Translations under genes and position numbers: made by a program
The notes under the pieces: model-generated
What the model was told of the DNA's origin: nothing
What the model saw: the letters and a program-made list of their open reading frames with translations, nothing else
The model's database searches: none
Part shown: positions 44,201 through 56,640 of the stretch, piece after piece
Numbering within the stretch: the stretch's first letter is position 1
Layout of the letters: each line of letters starts with the position of its first letter
From: Tubulanus polymorphus
Lineage: Eukaryota; Nemertea; Palaeonemertea; Tubulaniformes; Tubulanidae
NCBI RefSeq assembly: GCF_964204645.1
Contig: NC_134035.1
Location: 13,001,951-13,065,950, forward strand
Length of the DNA: 64,000 bases
Reading direction: 5' to 3'

Positions 44201-47200
44201 AAATGAACTAGACTTACTTAGCAAAAACCATATAGGGAAATGTGCAGTACTCGAAGGATATATTGCAATTTTTTCGAACTAAAATTCGGTGAAAATTCAT
44301 TTTACAAAAACATATTTTCAAATGTATCGAATTTTATTGGATTTTTTGCCCTTAATGATACTGTAGACTTCACTTAAACTGGTAGACGGTCTATATCTAG
44401 TATAATCTGTTCAATTCGATGAAATAAAGATGAAATGTTGTTTTTCAATACATATGTTTTGCCTTTTCTGGTATTGCTCTGTTCGATGATAATAATGATA
44501 ATAATAGTATATGTCTAATATAGCCCTAAAACCAGCAGCTGCTCAGAGCGCTTCACATTTTCTGTTTTATTGCCCCAGCCATTTAATAGTCTCCTGGGGT
44601 GAGGTAACATTCGAACAGCTGCTAGGCGCTCGGGGGTCATCTATCGGGCCAGGTACCCATTTACTCCTGGGTGAAGAGACGAATGAGGATAAGTGTCTTG
44701 GCGGGGACACAATGGTAATGTACGGGGTTCAAATCCACGATGACCTGGTTTCCCAGAATGCTTCCCGTATCCCGTAAATGTTCACTTCATTTCCGTTTAT
44801 TCTCTGCCTGAACCGGTAAACTGTAATGGCTGTTCGCCTATATTATAGGATACATGTATGTACTATCAACCTTCTATCTCTGTTAGCAAAAATACATAAA
44901 AACATTAGAACATCTTTATGTATTTTTGCTGTTAGTGATTAGGCCTTATGTTCTATGTGTAATTAGAGAAAAACCCTCAGAGTGCCCATCATTGTTATCT
45001 AGAAAGTAGGAAAATCAGTAGAAACTTTGGAGTTCCGTAGAGTGAAAACTGAAAGAGATAGAGCGTTATGGTAATTGAAAAGTTTGTAGGGTATATGATC
45101 CTTGGAAAATTTTGGTGGTAATTTTTCTTACTGAAAGTGACGTCCTATGCAAAAGAGCTAATTTGCATGAATTATAATCGGTGACCTATTTATTTGATAA
45201 GCCCCTAAATTTCAGGTATCAAAATGAACAAATCAGGTATCTAGCCTCAGCTAACAGCTGACAATGGAATATTCTATGTCTACGGTCAGAAATATATATT
45301 TTATGGGTAATTCTAATTAGTAAATGAGCTAATAATTAAATCACGTGACCTCCGGATAAGTACCCGCTACTTTCAAACGCAAAAAACTCAAATATTTTGA
45401 ATAGCATCACCACAAAAACGCGGCATAAAAACAAACTAACGGGCGCTGCCATTTAATCAAGCCATCTAGCGGCAGATTTCTCTGCTGAATTCTATGTGAC
45501 TAAACTGCTATATGAAATGTCGATGAAAGTCGACAGGGCTCTGTACGACCTGAAATGATCTGTAGACAAAAGTCGACTGGGCTCTGAAAGAGTTATAGAA
45601 GAAATTTGGGGATTCACTACATGGTCAGATTGTATAAAATACAAAGAACTTGATAATTTTGACCGCTATTAGGCTCAATAAATCTTTTCATCAATTGATT
45701 TTTGCAATTCTTAAAAGCCGGTGCCTAATAAGGTAGAAAATTGAAGGTGCCAAACTGTAGCAGTTTAGGCGGAGGCTACTGTATGATGAATATCAGCTGA
45801 AATGGCTGTGCATGGAATTTTGTTGATCTGAATAAATGAATGGCTGCTGTACGATGAATTATACATTCTAGGTGAGTTATATAATGAATATGTGGAGTAC
45901 CGATAGGCCTATTGCTGACAATGAATATTCTATTGGGAAAATTGAATTACAGCCATTTATGTTGATAGTGAAATATTGTTCTTCAAAATGAATGTTTTTT
46001 ATTTGTAGTGAGTGTTGTTTCTGAAGGTGCAGTAGTGGGCAGTGTTGTGTGAAATGGCTTTTACTGGTTTTAGATTCAGCGAAGTGAAATTATTTGTGTC
46101 GTTTTTCTGTTTTAATTCATGCTGTAAATAGTTTAAACAATAAAATATTTAAAAAAAACAATCATATTTTTATCTTCATTTTTGAGAAAATTCAGTAGAA
46201 AATATACAAATTCTCCCACTTACCGTGGATGGAGTGTGGCACTGTATGCAATGAAAAAGTTTTCTACAAAATAATTGAATACATTTCTGAAGTGTGGACA
46301 CATTTTTCACTCATCCATTTGAAAAGTAATTACTGAATAAAAGGAATTATCGATTAATTTTTTGTTGATACAGCGCGACATTTGTTTTAAATTAGATCTT
46401 TTATCATTTCAAAGTTTCCATTTCAATTGGTTGATAAATGAAAAGTTATCATGCGTGTTATTCCAAAGAGGTTCCCAGATTTTGAAACCAGGGTCATGGG
46501 TAACAATTCCATTGATTATTCATTATAATGTATAGTTTTTGTCACCTGGAACCTGGTACGTCATCACCCCAGAAAAAAAATCAAGTGTATTTTTGATTCA
46601 TGATTATCTACCAAAATTGATTGTCAAGGTAATGGTAGGATGTAATTTATTACAATCAGTATTTCCATTAATGAATTAACAAAAGTGTACCCTTCCACGT
46701 ACAGGGTTGGTTCTGAAATATATCAAGTATATAAGACATGAAAATACCATTATAAAATGTGTATTGGAAGATTCAATTATCAGCCTCACTGATGATATAC
46801 TGTCAACTCATCGTTATTATGTAATGGATGATGCAAATCATGAGAGCAGTTAAAAGTGTAGTTACAACAGCGTTAGTCTACAACCAGTGACATGATCACT
46901 TCTCACAAAATAAGCTTACGATCCCTTCCAAACGTTCAAATGACCCTTCTCACCCCATCACGTCACATTCACCTATTGGATAACTGCATTATTTTATAGG
47001 TTACTATATACAAATATGATAATTATATTCGAACATGTCATTATGTCATTTATGTGTAATATGCATGATCCTTAACGTTTTTTTTTTTCATTTCAGATAT
47101 AGACATCATTGAAAACATCCAACATGACCAGTCTGAAGCAGCCCGCAGAGCACTTCCAGCATTAAAAGATACTTATACAAGGTGTGTATCTCTCTGCGGG

Positions 47201-47980
47201 CCTAAGGAACCAACTCTTCCTGAAATTGTTCCACCTTTTGAGTTGGTTCCTTTGCAGGAGGTGGACCCTGCTTCTCCCGTAAATGTGGAGCAGGAGGTCG
47301 CCCCTGCAGTGGTGACCCCGACAGAGGCGCCACAGCTTCAGACGCCTTCACTGCGTCGGTCGCCCCGTCGAAAGACTAAAGATATAGATTACGCAATAGG
47401 TTCGGGGCGTCCGAAAACAAAAAAAAAAGGCAAACGTGCAGCTCGTCCTCCTCCACCTCCGCAACCAAATTTTGAGGAGGAGAGCAGTGATGAGGAGGAA
47501 TTCGCCACTCCTGGAGCGACACCACCAGGGCCCGCAACTCCACCACCACCACCACCACCACGTACCAGACCACCACCACGTACCAGACCACCAACATCTA
47601 AGTCAACACCAGCATCTACGTCAACACCAGCATCTACGTCAACACCAGCATCTACGTCAACACCAGCATCTACGTCAACACCAGCATCTACGTCAACACC
47701 AGCATCTGCCGGACCACCACCATCAACCGGACCACCACCATCAACATCGACATCGACTGGAAAAAATAGAAATAAGAAGAGAAAATATAATGATAACGAT
47801 AATGCTTCAACATCAGGCGCTCCAGTGGGGGCACCACCTTCCCCCGCTGTCGAGCTGGTGGCGCGCGGCCCTGGGTGGTCAAGAAACATCAACTACCACG
47901 ATCCAATCAAAATGCTCCGCGATGTTGAAGGGGCCTTTAAAGGAAAATACGAATTAGTTAAACGTAGGCGAACAAATTAA
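41211..47980 (+). CDS. Novel disordered AT-hook-like protein
   Basis: Two coding exons, 41211-41310 (GTAAGT donor) and 47097-47980 (TTTCAG acceptor), join in phase to give 327 aa; the 5'UTR exon begins at 41087 and is CAG/CAA-rich. Residues 1-62 form a probable helical domain (MSTKYDLFSGLLKLVRAEVL, then DIIENIQHDQSEAARRALPA). Then a Pro/Glu linker, and a basic segment SLRRSPRRKTKDIDYAIGSG followed by RPKTKKKGKR, with an AT-hook-like GRP core and nuclear-localisation character. An acidic patch (EEESSDEEEF), a proline run, about seven copies of the hexapeptide STPAST from an 18-bp repeat, and a basic C-terminus (KGKYELVKRRRTN) follow. I recognise no family. The exons are clearly more GC-rich than their surroundings, and the promoter at 40410 supports a real gene. 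AATAAA at 48178-48183. A domesticated element protein is a possible origin. Confidence 0.7.
42030..42470. repeat. 35-bp minisatellite, about 12 copies
   Basis: Unit AACTGGACTGCGGTTTAGTC plus CATAGTTTAGTCAAT, regularly spaced by 35 bp in its central part (for example 42317 and 42352), more diverged at the left. In the 5.8-kb intron of the novel gene. Confidence 0.9.
43000..43560. repeat. 23-bp minisatellite, about 24 copies
   Basis: Unit CCACAGTTTACTCAGTATCG plus GGA, with a TTTAGTCAG variant dominating the right half. The left half is more homogeneous than the right. It shares the CAGTTTAGTC word with the 35-bp array 0.5 kb upstream. Confidence 0.92.
44600..44785 (+). repeat. Dispersed SINE-like repeat
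   Basis: Contains CCAGGTACCCATTTACTCCT, GGGTGAAGAGACGAATGAGG and GGGGTTCAAATCCACGATGA. From memory, the GGTACCCATTTA...CTGGGTG block occurs in many invertebrate and chordate genomes as part of an old interspersed repeat. I cannot assign a family name. Non-coding, in the intron of the novel gene. Confidence 0.5.
44790..47090. other. Remainder of the 5.8-kb intron
   Basis: AT-rich, with no exon, element ends or array that I can support. Short shared words (GGTGCAGTAGTGGGCAGTGT near 46029 and related text near 44048) suggest old duplicated fragments. Confidence 0.3.
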
Positions 47981-48479
47981 AATAACATCAGCCCCTTCAC
48001 TCGCCATCACCCGGGCAACAACATCAGCCCATGCACGTCTGCAGATCGGCACTTCTTGAAACTCAGTTTTCCCTTCCACCTTCGTCGATCTGCAGGTTGC
48101 GCAGTGTTAAATATCTGTCAACACTCCTTGAACCAGTGGGCGTGCAGTCCTCCTTGCTTTTATAAAAAAAATATGAAAATAAAAAACCAGACATCATTGC
48201 ATATAATCATTGCTTTTATGGAGGTTTTACGGTTTCTCCAAAAAAATTTAAAAAATTGAAAAATGATAAAAAAAATTCATTATCATTTCATCCCTTTATT
48301 TACTTTTTGGACAAAAAGAAATATTTGTCCATCATCCCATTCATTTACTTTTTAAATCATTTATTAATTTTTTTTGACTGTACGACCCACTGTGTTCCAC
48401 TCCATTTTAACCCCCATTTTTGCATTAACTCTTACCTTATTAACTAAGGTTCATTGTGCTTCTCACAATGCTGAAGCAT

Positions 48480-48960
48480 TAACCCTTCTTGGCGCTACTT
48501 TGCAGCAGTAGCCATCTATACCACCTAATTGTGGCAGTAGCCTTCTTATGAGTCATCAATTCTAATACCATGGTCGACCTTTTCAAATATCTTTCGGGAT
48601 ATAAACCATCCTTGCCACTACTTTGCAGCAATAACCATCCATACCACCTGATTGTGGCAGTAGCCTTCTTAGGAGTCATCTATTCTAATTCTATGGTCAG
48701 CCGTTGTAAATCTCTTTCGAGATATGCAGGGAATCAATTCCTACAATAACTCCTATGGAGTTTGAAAAAAAGTGGATTTTTCAAATCAAAAGGAACTGTT
48801 ATGTGATTCTTTATCGAACTTTATCGAAACATGGAGAAGGAATAGCTATGTTTCACACATAATGCGTTTCCTTATGAAGCTGAAAATAACGTGGAGAAGG
48901 AACAGCTATGTTTCACATAATGCGATTCCTTAGGAAATTTCATTGAAACAGATTTTTCAA
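48480..48960. repeat. Two small tandem duplications
   Basis: A unit of about 123 bp (CTACTTTGCAGCAGTAGCCA, ACCACCTAATTGTGGCAGTA) is present twice at 48481-48725. A unit of about 67 bp (TGGAGAAGGAATAGCTATGT, TTCACACATAATGCGTTTCC) is present twice at 48830-48940. Non-coding. Confidence 0.75.
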
Positions 48961-49584
48961 TGTTCCATGTTGCCCCCTCCCCCAAATACTATGACGTCTA
49001 TACGTCAAGTGCTAAACCATTATATCGTTATTAACATATTTGTTTTTCTAATTACAGAATTAAAGATTAATTTAATATGACATGAAAACTTGAATGATTG
49101 AAATGTTAATATCTAATGCTCAACAACGGAGGGAAATCCTTCACATGTGATCGGAGGGATTTAAAATGTTTACTCATAAGGAAAAGGGATATATATTTAT
49201 ATACGTGAGATTGCCCGGATTAAAAATTGCGCAAGAAAGGAAACCACAGCAAAGACTACGGTAATCAATTTCATTACATTTCTAAGGTGTGAAACCATCA
49301 CCATCTGGATCGGTGATCAATGCATGAATGCATGAGTTCATAATTGAACATAGGTTATAATAGAAAAAAAGCTAAGATCTGCAAAAATGCAATGATTAAG
49401 AATCTCTGATAAAGAAAGTATAAAATAAAGATCTTGGATTGGAAAATTCGTTGTTATCACATCAGTGATCGGGTTTTATTGATTGATATTGATCTCTACT
49501 GATTCTAACGATCACCAGGATCAAGGGTTGAGTTCAAAATTCTTGTTAATAATTAGTCTTAATTAATCTCTTGTTGAAATCAAT

Positions 49585-49815
49585 AAGGCATATAAGAGAG
49601 GAGGTTCAGGGAGGTATGAGAGAGGAGGTTCAGGGAATATGAGAGAGGAGGTTCAGGGAGGTATGAGAGAGGAGGTTCAGGGAATATGAGAGAGGAGGTT
49701 CAGGGAGGTATGAGAGAGGAGGTTCAGGGAATATGAGAGAGGAGGTTCAGGGAATATGAGAGAGGAGTTTATGGAGATATGATAGAGGAGTTTAGAGAGA
49801 TATGATAGAGGAGAT
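49585..49815. repeat. Purine-rich GAGAGGAGGTTCAGGGA array
   Basis: About ten units of 18-22 bp, AGAGAGGAGGTTCAGGGAAT and the variant ending GGGAGGTATG, alternating. The strand is almost entirely purine apart from TTC and TAT, a composition prone to triplex formation. Confidence 0.88.
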
Positions 49816-50639
49816 GGTCTAAAAGGAAAATTTTTAAGTTCATAACAATCGATCAACTCAGTAATAGACACCGCTCTGATAAAGTAACTCCTGGTCCTTG
49901 ATTGGGGTCTAAATTGCAGGAATTGCGTTTAGCAATTGAAATATGGTTGATAGAGCGTGGAATTGTTTCCATGTAGGCGAGCAATGCATAAAACACACGT
50001 CAGATTAAGGCTGTTGAGAGTGAATTATCAATAGATTTAAGAAATCGAGGATGAAGTTGTTTTCAAGAGGTCGATCATTCATATGGTTGTTAATCAGATC
50101 AGGTTCTCAGGTGCTTCCTTCGTCCCCAAAAACGGCATAAGTTGTATCAAAGTATGTGATATAACCTACTAATTGATTATATGAAAAGAGGCTATTTGTA
50201 GTTTCTCAGCCATTTTGCAATTATTGTTGTGAAGAGGTCACAAAATCCAAACTAAAACCAGCATCATCAATAGATTTCTACTGACTGAGACCCGGTCATA
50301 CTGCACATGTTGAACAGTTTGTTGTATTTTTGTGGTTCCAGTTTCTCTCGTTCCAAGATAGAACAAAGTTCCTAAATTTTGAGTCCTTCAGTGCTGAAAT
50401 TCCAATTTACTACAAATTTCCTAATTCCAATTTCAATTGAAATTCCAATTTACTACGAGTTTCCTAATCTTAACTTTCCAAAAGTTTGAATTTTTCCTAA
50501 TATGTCCTATATTTCCCAAAATCATATTTTATGTGAATTATTATCGCTATTATTGGATTCTTTCAATGATGTTTTGGTTCGATATTATGATTGATCAAGG
50601 TGATCCATCTAAATCTATTTCATTGGTATAAATTATGAA

Positions 50640-51180
50640 ATATTCATATCTGCAAACATTTCATTGATACTTCTAAACTAGTAATTCTAAAAACACTCTA
50701 AAAACTATTTTACCCGTATTTTTAAGACAATTGTAGAAAGTATTTTAAATTATCTCAATTTTAAAGTATCTATAATATTTAAAACTATTTTATCTGAATT
50801 TTAAAAAGATTGAAGAAACTATTTTATATCTGAATTTTAAAACACCTGTGATATCTCAAAACTATTTTATGTGAATTTTAATCTATTAAAGAAACTATTT
50901 TATATCTGAATTTTAAAATACCTATGATATCTAAAAACTATTTTATCTGAATTTTATACTATTTCATTTGTATGTATTTTATCTCAAAGTATCTTTTTAA
51001 ACTATTTTATTTGTATATATCTAAAAAACTATTTTTTGTTGTTTATATTTGAAAACTATTTTATTTTTTATACTTAAAAACTATTTTATTTGTATATATT
51101 CCTTTTAGAACAATGATTTATTTGTATTTCAATACGAACTAAAAGATCAATTTAATGAAATATTTTATATATGACTATCA
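50640..51180. repeat. AT-rich degenerate repeat
   Basis: Many diverged copies of AAAACTATTTTATCTGAATT plus TTAAAA words. No exon or element ends seen. The region from 49815 to 52130 otherwise holds nothing I can support apart from the short element at 51675-51752. Confidence 0.6.
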
Positions 51181-51674
51181 CTGTGTATATTCGAACCCCA
51201 GTGATTTCATGAGAATGGAATAACTGAAGGTCCAGGTTTTATCACCGAATACTCTTTGACACAATTACGTGGTCCACAACACAGATATGAATAGTGGTTA
51301 TATAAAAGGCCCATGCTGTATATAGTGCACGCATAAAGAGCTTTTACTCATAGTTGATATAGGCTTAGTAAATATGAAATGTGATTGAGAACGTTTTCTC
51401 ATACTTTCTTTACCTTTTTTCTTGTAGTTTTTTTTTCAATTTTTATTAAAGTAATTCAGTGAATTATCTACTCATTTTCAGTTGGTGTTTCACTATCATG
51501 GAATGCGATGAATAAAAAACAGTCGGAGTGTATTTTTCATATGATATTTTCAGCGTCCCGTCGTATGAAATTTTTAATTTTTAATTTGATGTCATCTCAA
51601 GAAAATGTATGACTGAAAACATCATATGAAAAATACAGTCAGATTGTTTTTCATTTATCTCGTTCCATACAATA

Positions 51675-51752
51675 CAGGACTCAGTTCCACAGTTTGATTT
51701 GGATACAAGAATTTAGATACATATTTGTTGCATAACTGTGGAACTGGGTCTT
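51675..51752. repeat. CCAGTTCCACAG palindromic element
   Basis: ACAGGACTCAGTTCCACAGT and ATAACTGTGGAACTGGGTCT are complementary ends of a short hairpin element. Right-most copy of this family. Confidence 0.6.
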
Positions 51753-52139
51753 GTTAAATTGTGAGCATGATGTTTATGATTAATCACTAGTGCGTTTGAA
51801 ACTAGATATTAAAACTTTGGTTTCAAGTTAACCTTAGTTTAGATTAGTTGGTTTTTGTTTAGTTATTTTAGTAATTTTCGCTGTTTATGAATTTGATTCG
51901 TTCCAGTTGATTTAAGTCTAATTTAGTTAAAGTTTTAGTTCATTTAGGTCAAGTTGATTAAGTTTTAACTATAGCTGTTAACTTAAATAAAGTGTAAACC
52001 TCTGATAAACTGAGGGTCAATTTATCTTATGATAAGTTACACTCGGGTATATTAATCAATAATGTCGTTTAAGATCTCCTTTTTTTATGTGGTTCGGAGA
52101 TTTTCACTGAATAAAATAGTAACATCTTCTTAGAATGTG

Positions 52140-52495
52140 ATGAACTGAGGGTAAATTCATCATTGTTGAAATTACTCTCAGGATCATCATTAAAACAATG
52201 AATGAACTGAGGGTATATTTCATCATTGTTGAAATTACTCTCAGGATCATCATTAAAACAATGAATGAACTGAGGGTAAATTCATCATTGTTGAAATAAG
52301 TCTCAGGATCATCATTAAAACAATGAATGAACTGAGGGTAAATTCATCATTGTTGAAATCACTCTCAGGATCATCATTAAAACAATGAATGAACTGAGGG
52401 TAAATTCATCATTGTTGAAATCACTCTCAGGATCATCATTAAAACAATGAATGAACTGAGGGTAAATTCATCATTGTTGAAATTACTCTCAGTTC
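52140..52495. repeat. 62-bp minisatellite, about 6 copies
   Basis: Unit GAATGAACTGAGGGTAAATT, CATCATTGTTGAAATTACTC and TCAGGATCATCATTAAAACAAT, starting at 52207, 52270, 52332, 52394 and 52456. The first partial unit lies inside a longer diverged block from 52000. Confidence 0.92.
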
Positions 52496-53279
52496 ATTGA
52501 GGATATTTTAGCGTTAACACCAGTTTTAATTACCCCCCCTGTTTCTTGTTATTGAAAGTAACATCACTAGTTATAGAATAGATGATTAGGTTTTTTATTG
52601 TTCGATGAACTTGCAGTTAATTAGATTGATTAATAATACAATATTCTCAGGTCATTGAAACATAATCTTTAATGTTATCTTAATTTTAGGGATCTAGGGT
52701 TTTACGCTGAAATAGATTATAAATTAATGAAACAATGGAATTTTAAATCAGTATTTTTTCGTTACTGTCAGAGAACTTTTATTTAATTTTTAGGCTTTTC
52801 ACTTTTTGGTGTCTCTAGATTCTAGTTTTTTTCTAAAATATTGTTGAAATTTTGTTGTGTTTTTTAATCGATTTTAAGCTTAAGTCCCAGCAGGCTAGTG
52901 TATTCGCTTTTTATCCATTGTTCGACTGGCAGAATAGTATCAAGATGGCTGACTGGTAGCCATTCTTGTTGGGCACTTTTACACAGTTTAGAAGTTTTTA
53001 AGGGAGGTTTCAAAGATTTCTCCAACATTTGATGTTTGATACCGATATTTATCCCCCATCATTATTATAAATATTGGGTTGCTTTAACTTACAGTCATGA
53101 TGTTTGATAATTGTTAGCATTGTCATAGGACACCACTTACATGGAATCATTCTTACCCCATTTTCTATTCTACCCATCAGAGGTATTGAATTCATACAAA
53201 TTTTCCATGAGTTTTGGTATTCATGCATATAACCGCAATCAATTGCATATTTGTAGCATTGGTTTTTGTTATGTTTACC

Positions 53280-53299
53280 GGGGGGGGGGGGGGGGGGGG
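53280..53299 (+). repeat. Poly-G tract
   Basis: About 20 consecutive G. Such a run can fold as a G-quadruplex and is also a common place for assembly length errors. Confidence 0.9.
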
Positions 53300-53464
53300 C
53301 ATTAAATATCTAAATTGTCAGATTGTCAAGCATTTCACCGAGTGGGCATGGTGTCCCTGCACCTCTAGTTTATATCTTATTTCACTGCTTTCAAGGTTCT
53401 CGTACACATTTCATATTTACATGCAGCTTTTTCATTCAATATATATCAATGCCATCCTCGCTTG

Positions 53465-53790
53465 CCAGGTTTTAATTGTCGTCTGCCGAAGCTCATGCCA
53501 AGACAAACCCCGGTTGCAAACTCTTCATTGGTCTATTACGTTGTTCAAGATTGCTTGGGTAGTCAGGTTGCCACTGAGAGGCCACCAGTCTATATATCTA
53601 GCCAATCAGATGCATTGTTTTTCGCCGGCAGATTTGCTACACATCTGATTGACTAGATGTAAAGACTAGTAGCCGCTTAGCATCAACCCGTCAACCGAAG
53701 ATATCTTGGACAACGTAAGATACCAATTAAGGGTTTGCCACCAGGGTTTGTTTAAGCGTGAAATTCGGTGGGCGACAATAAAACCCTGGT
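53465..53790. mobile_element. Foldback element with long imperfect arms
   Basis: The left arm (from TTTTAATTGTCGTCTGCCGA through GACAAACCCCGGTTGCAAAC to TTACGTTGTTCAAGATT, about 53469-53552) is complementary to the right arm (53700-53784, ending TCGGTGGGCGACAATAAAA). The arms are about 85 bp at roughly 75-80 percent identity, with a loop of about 150 bp. Open frames across it are not credible genes. Confidence 0.65.
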
Positions 53791-54694
53791 GATTGAGGAT
53801 GTATCGATGTACATATGAACACACAAGAAGCCAAACATAATAGGCGGCATTATTATTGGGAGGTGCACCTGGCCTAATATATCGCGCGGTAAAAACCACT
53901 CTATCTGTGGTTGTGTAGTACCAGTAATTGATGATCATCGAGTGAGTGATTGGCCTGGCCCAGTTATTCCATTCTGAAATCACTTGGGTTCCGATTATGA
54001 TTGACAAATAATATAAAATATTTCATCAAATTGATCGACACATTTTATCCGTACTTGTACATGTAAATTTATGAATAGCTTTTTATTTGTATATATTATT
54101 ATTTGTATATATTATATTTCTTTTTAGATTTTTTTTATTGATTCTGATTTCTACTTGTAAATATTTTTAGATATTAAGATTTTAGAACTTAAGATTTTAA
54201 TGATTATTTAAACATTTCAAATATAATCTTAAATTTTTAATTTTCTAAACTTCATAATATCTATACATCAAATCTATTTGAGTACAAATTTTGATAAAGA
54301 TTTAATTGATAATTAATATTCAAATAATTCTATTGAATAATTTTAATATTCAAAACAACAGAATGAATGCATTCAATCTTAGTTTGATACTGATATTGAT
54401 ACTGATCTATTGTTTTAACGAGATTTTAACCTATAAGTTTGGAGCATTGATATTATTTCATTGCATTAGTCCCGCCTCCTCATTTATGGCTGATGGTTGA
54501 TTTCAGATTTTCAGCTTCAGATAACATTAATATTAATTCAATGCTACGTTATGTTTTGTTGTTTTATTTCTTACGAACGTTTTCAAAGATGACTTTTTGT
54601 CGAATTGATATTTGGTAGTGCAGAGGTTGAGATAATTATACAATTTTATAGAATTGTCTAAAATACTGTACCTAGTAACATATAAGTAGTATTG

Positions 54695-54930
54695 CTAGTG
54701 TACCTCTATTTTCAAGTTGTCCTGTGGTACGACGTTAAACTGCCTCATTTTAACAGTACGTTTTATCCATACATTTTATCAGTGATTTTTATCTATTTGT
54801 CCTGTGGTATGACGTTAAACTGCCTCATTTTAACAATACGTTTTATCCATACATTTTATCAGTGATTTTTATCTATTTGTCCTGTGGTATGACGTTAAAC
54901 TGCCTCTTTTTAACCGTTTTTATCCATATG
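54695..54930. repeat. 80-bp tandem repeat, 3 copies
   Basis: CCTGTGGTATGACGTTAAAC recurs at 54721, 54801 and 54881. The unit also has TGCCTCATTTTAACAATACG and TTTTATCAGTGATTTTTATC. Confidence 0.88.
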
Positions 54931-54974
54931 TTTTATTGTTTTTACCCATATGTTTTATTGTTTTTATCGCCCCT

Positions 54975-55500
54975 TCTTTTTCTACCTTTCTCTATCCTAT
55001 CCCTCTCTGTCTCTATCCTATCCCTCCCTGTCTCTATCCTTTCCCTCTCTGTCTCTATCCTTTCCCTCTCTCTATCCTTTCCCTCTCTCTCTCTAACCCA
55101 CTAACTCTCTTCCTCTTTCTCTAACCCACTAACTCTCTCCCTCTTTCTCTAACCCACTAACTCTCTCTTCCTCTTTCTTTAACCCACTAACTCTCTCCTC
55201 TCTCTCCTTTCTTCCTATCACCCCTCTCCTTCATCCTTCCTCCTCTCTCCCTCCTCTCTCTCTCCTCACTCTCCTCTCTCTCTCTCTTTCGCTCTCTTTC
55301 TCTCTATCTTGTAAATATTGTAAATTTGTAAATAGTAGTTTTTATTTCTCTTGTAAATATTGTAAATTTGTAAATAGTAGTTTTTATTTCTCTTGTAAAT
55401 ATTGTAAATTTGTAAATAGTCGTTTTTATTTCTCTTTTTAATTTTCTTGTAGATATTGTAAATTTGTAGATAGTAGTTTGTTTTTTTCTTTTTTCATAAT
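54975..55500. repeat. Pyrimidine tract and 42-bp AT-rich repeat
   Basis: 54975-55310 is almost pure C/T (TCTCTATCCTTTCCCTCTC and related words). 55309-55480 is four copies of a 42-bp unit, TTGTAAATATTGTAAATTTG plus TAAATAGTAGTTTTTATTTC. Confidence 0.9.
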
Positions 55501-55849
55501 TTTCATCGGATCTCACTTTATTCAATACAACAGAATGAATGCATTCAATCTTGGTTTCAAACTATTACTTTTCACTTTTCACATACATTCGTAGCATTGA
55601 TACCATTACATTAGATAAGTCCCTCCTCCTTTTGAATTAATATTTGAGAGAAGACTCGTTAAGCATATAGTAATAAGCGTTTTACATCGAAGACATTTTG
55701 CCACAGGCTGAAGAGCATTTTATATCATATGTCAAGAAATAGGGATTGGATTGACGTTGCTTCCTGTGATCTCTGATCTGTTAAGCTTGTTAACTATCAC
55801 TTGTTTGTAAATGATTGAGTGTACTTTACCATTACTGGTATGCAATATG

Positions 55850-56640
55850 CTTTAGCATCATTGGTTGCAGTTATGAAAAATCATCTCATTGATTGTGCAT
55901 ACCTACCCCTCACTGGTTGCAGTTCACTCCATTGGTTGCAGCTATGAACAATCATCTCATTGATTGTGCATACTTCCCCCTCACTGGTTGTCACTTCATT
56001 GATTGCAGCTATGAACAATCATCCCATTGATTGTGCATACTTCCCCCTCACTGGTTGTCACTTCATTGGTTGCAGCTGAACAATCATCTCAATGATTGAG
56101 CGTATTTCCCCTCACTGGTTTGAAATATAATTTCCTCTCACTGGTTGCAGTTCACTCCATTGGTTGCAGCTGAACAATCATCTCAATGATTGAGCTAATT
56201 TCCCCTCACTGGTTTGAAATATAATTCCCCCTCACTGGTTGCAGTTCTCTCCATTGGTTGCAGCTATGAACAATCATCTCATTGATTGTGCATACTTTCC
56301 CCTCACTGGTTGCATTTCACTCCATTGGTTGCAACTATGAACAATCATCTCATTGATTGTGCATATTTTCCTCTCACTGGTTGCAGTTCACTTGATTGGT
56401 TGCAGCTATGAACAATCATCTCATTGATTGTGCATACTTTCCCCTCACTGGTTGCAGTTCACTCCATTGGTTGCAGCTATGAACAATCATCTCATTGATT
56501 GTGCAGACTTTCCCCTCACTGGTTGCAGTTCACTCCATTGGTTGCAGCATGGACTCTAAAACGTTTTAGAGTCCATGGTTGCAGCTATGAACAATCATCT
56601 CATCGATTGTGCATACTTCCTCTCACTGCTGGTTTGCGGT
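55850..56640. repeat. 71-bp minisatellite, about 10 copies
   Basis: Unit CATTGGTTGCAGCTATGAAC, AATCATCTCATTGATTGTGC and ATACTTTCCCCTCACTGGTT, with exact 71-bp spacing at 56281, 56352, 56423 and 56494. A 30-bp perfect palindrome interrupts it at 56548-56577. Confidence 0.92.

Noticed and set aside
47389-47957. Overlapping frames of 167 aa (minus) and 173 aa (plus) over the novel gene
   Set aside because: They are shadows of the low-complexity coding exon. The chosen frame joins in phase to the upstream exon with the ATG and promoter.
53214-53648. 144-aa frame with a Gly run
   Set aside because: The Gly run is the poly-G tract and the rest lies in the arm of a foldback element; no splice sites or similarity.
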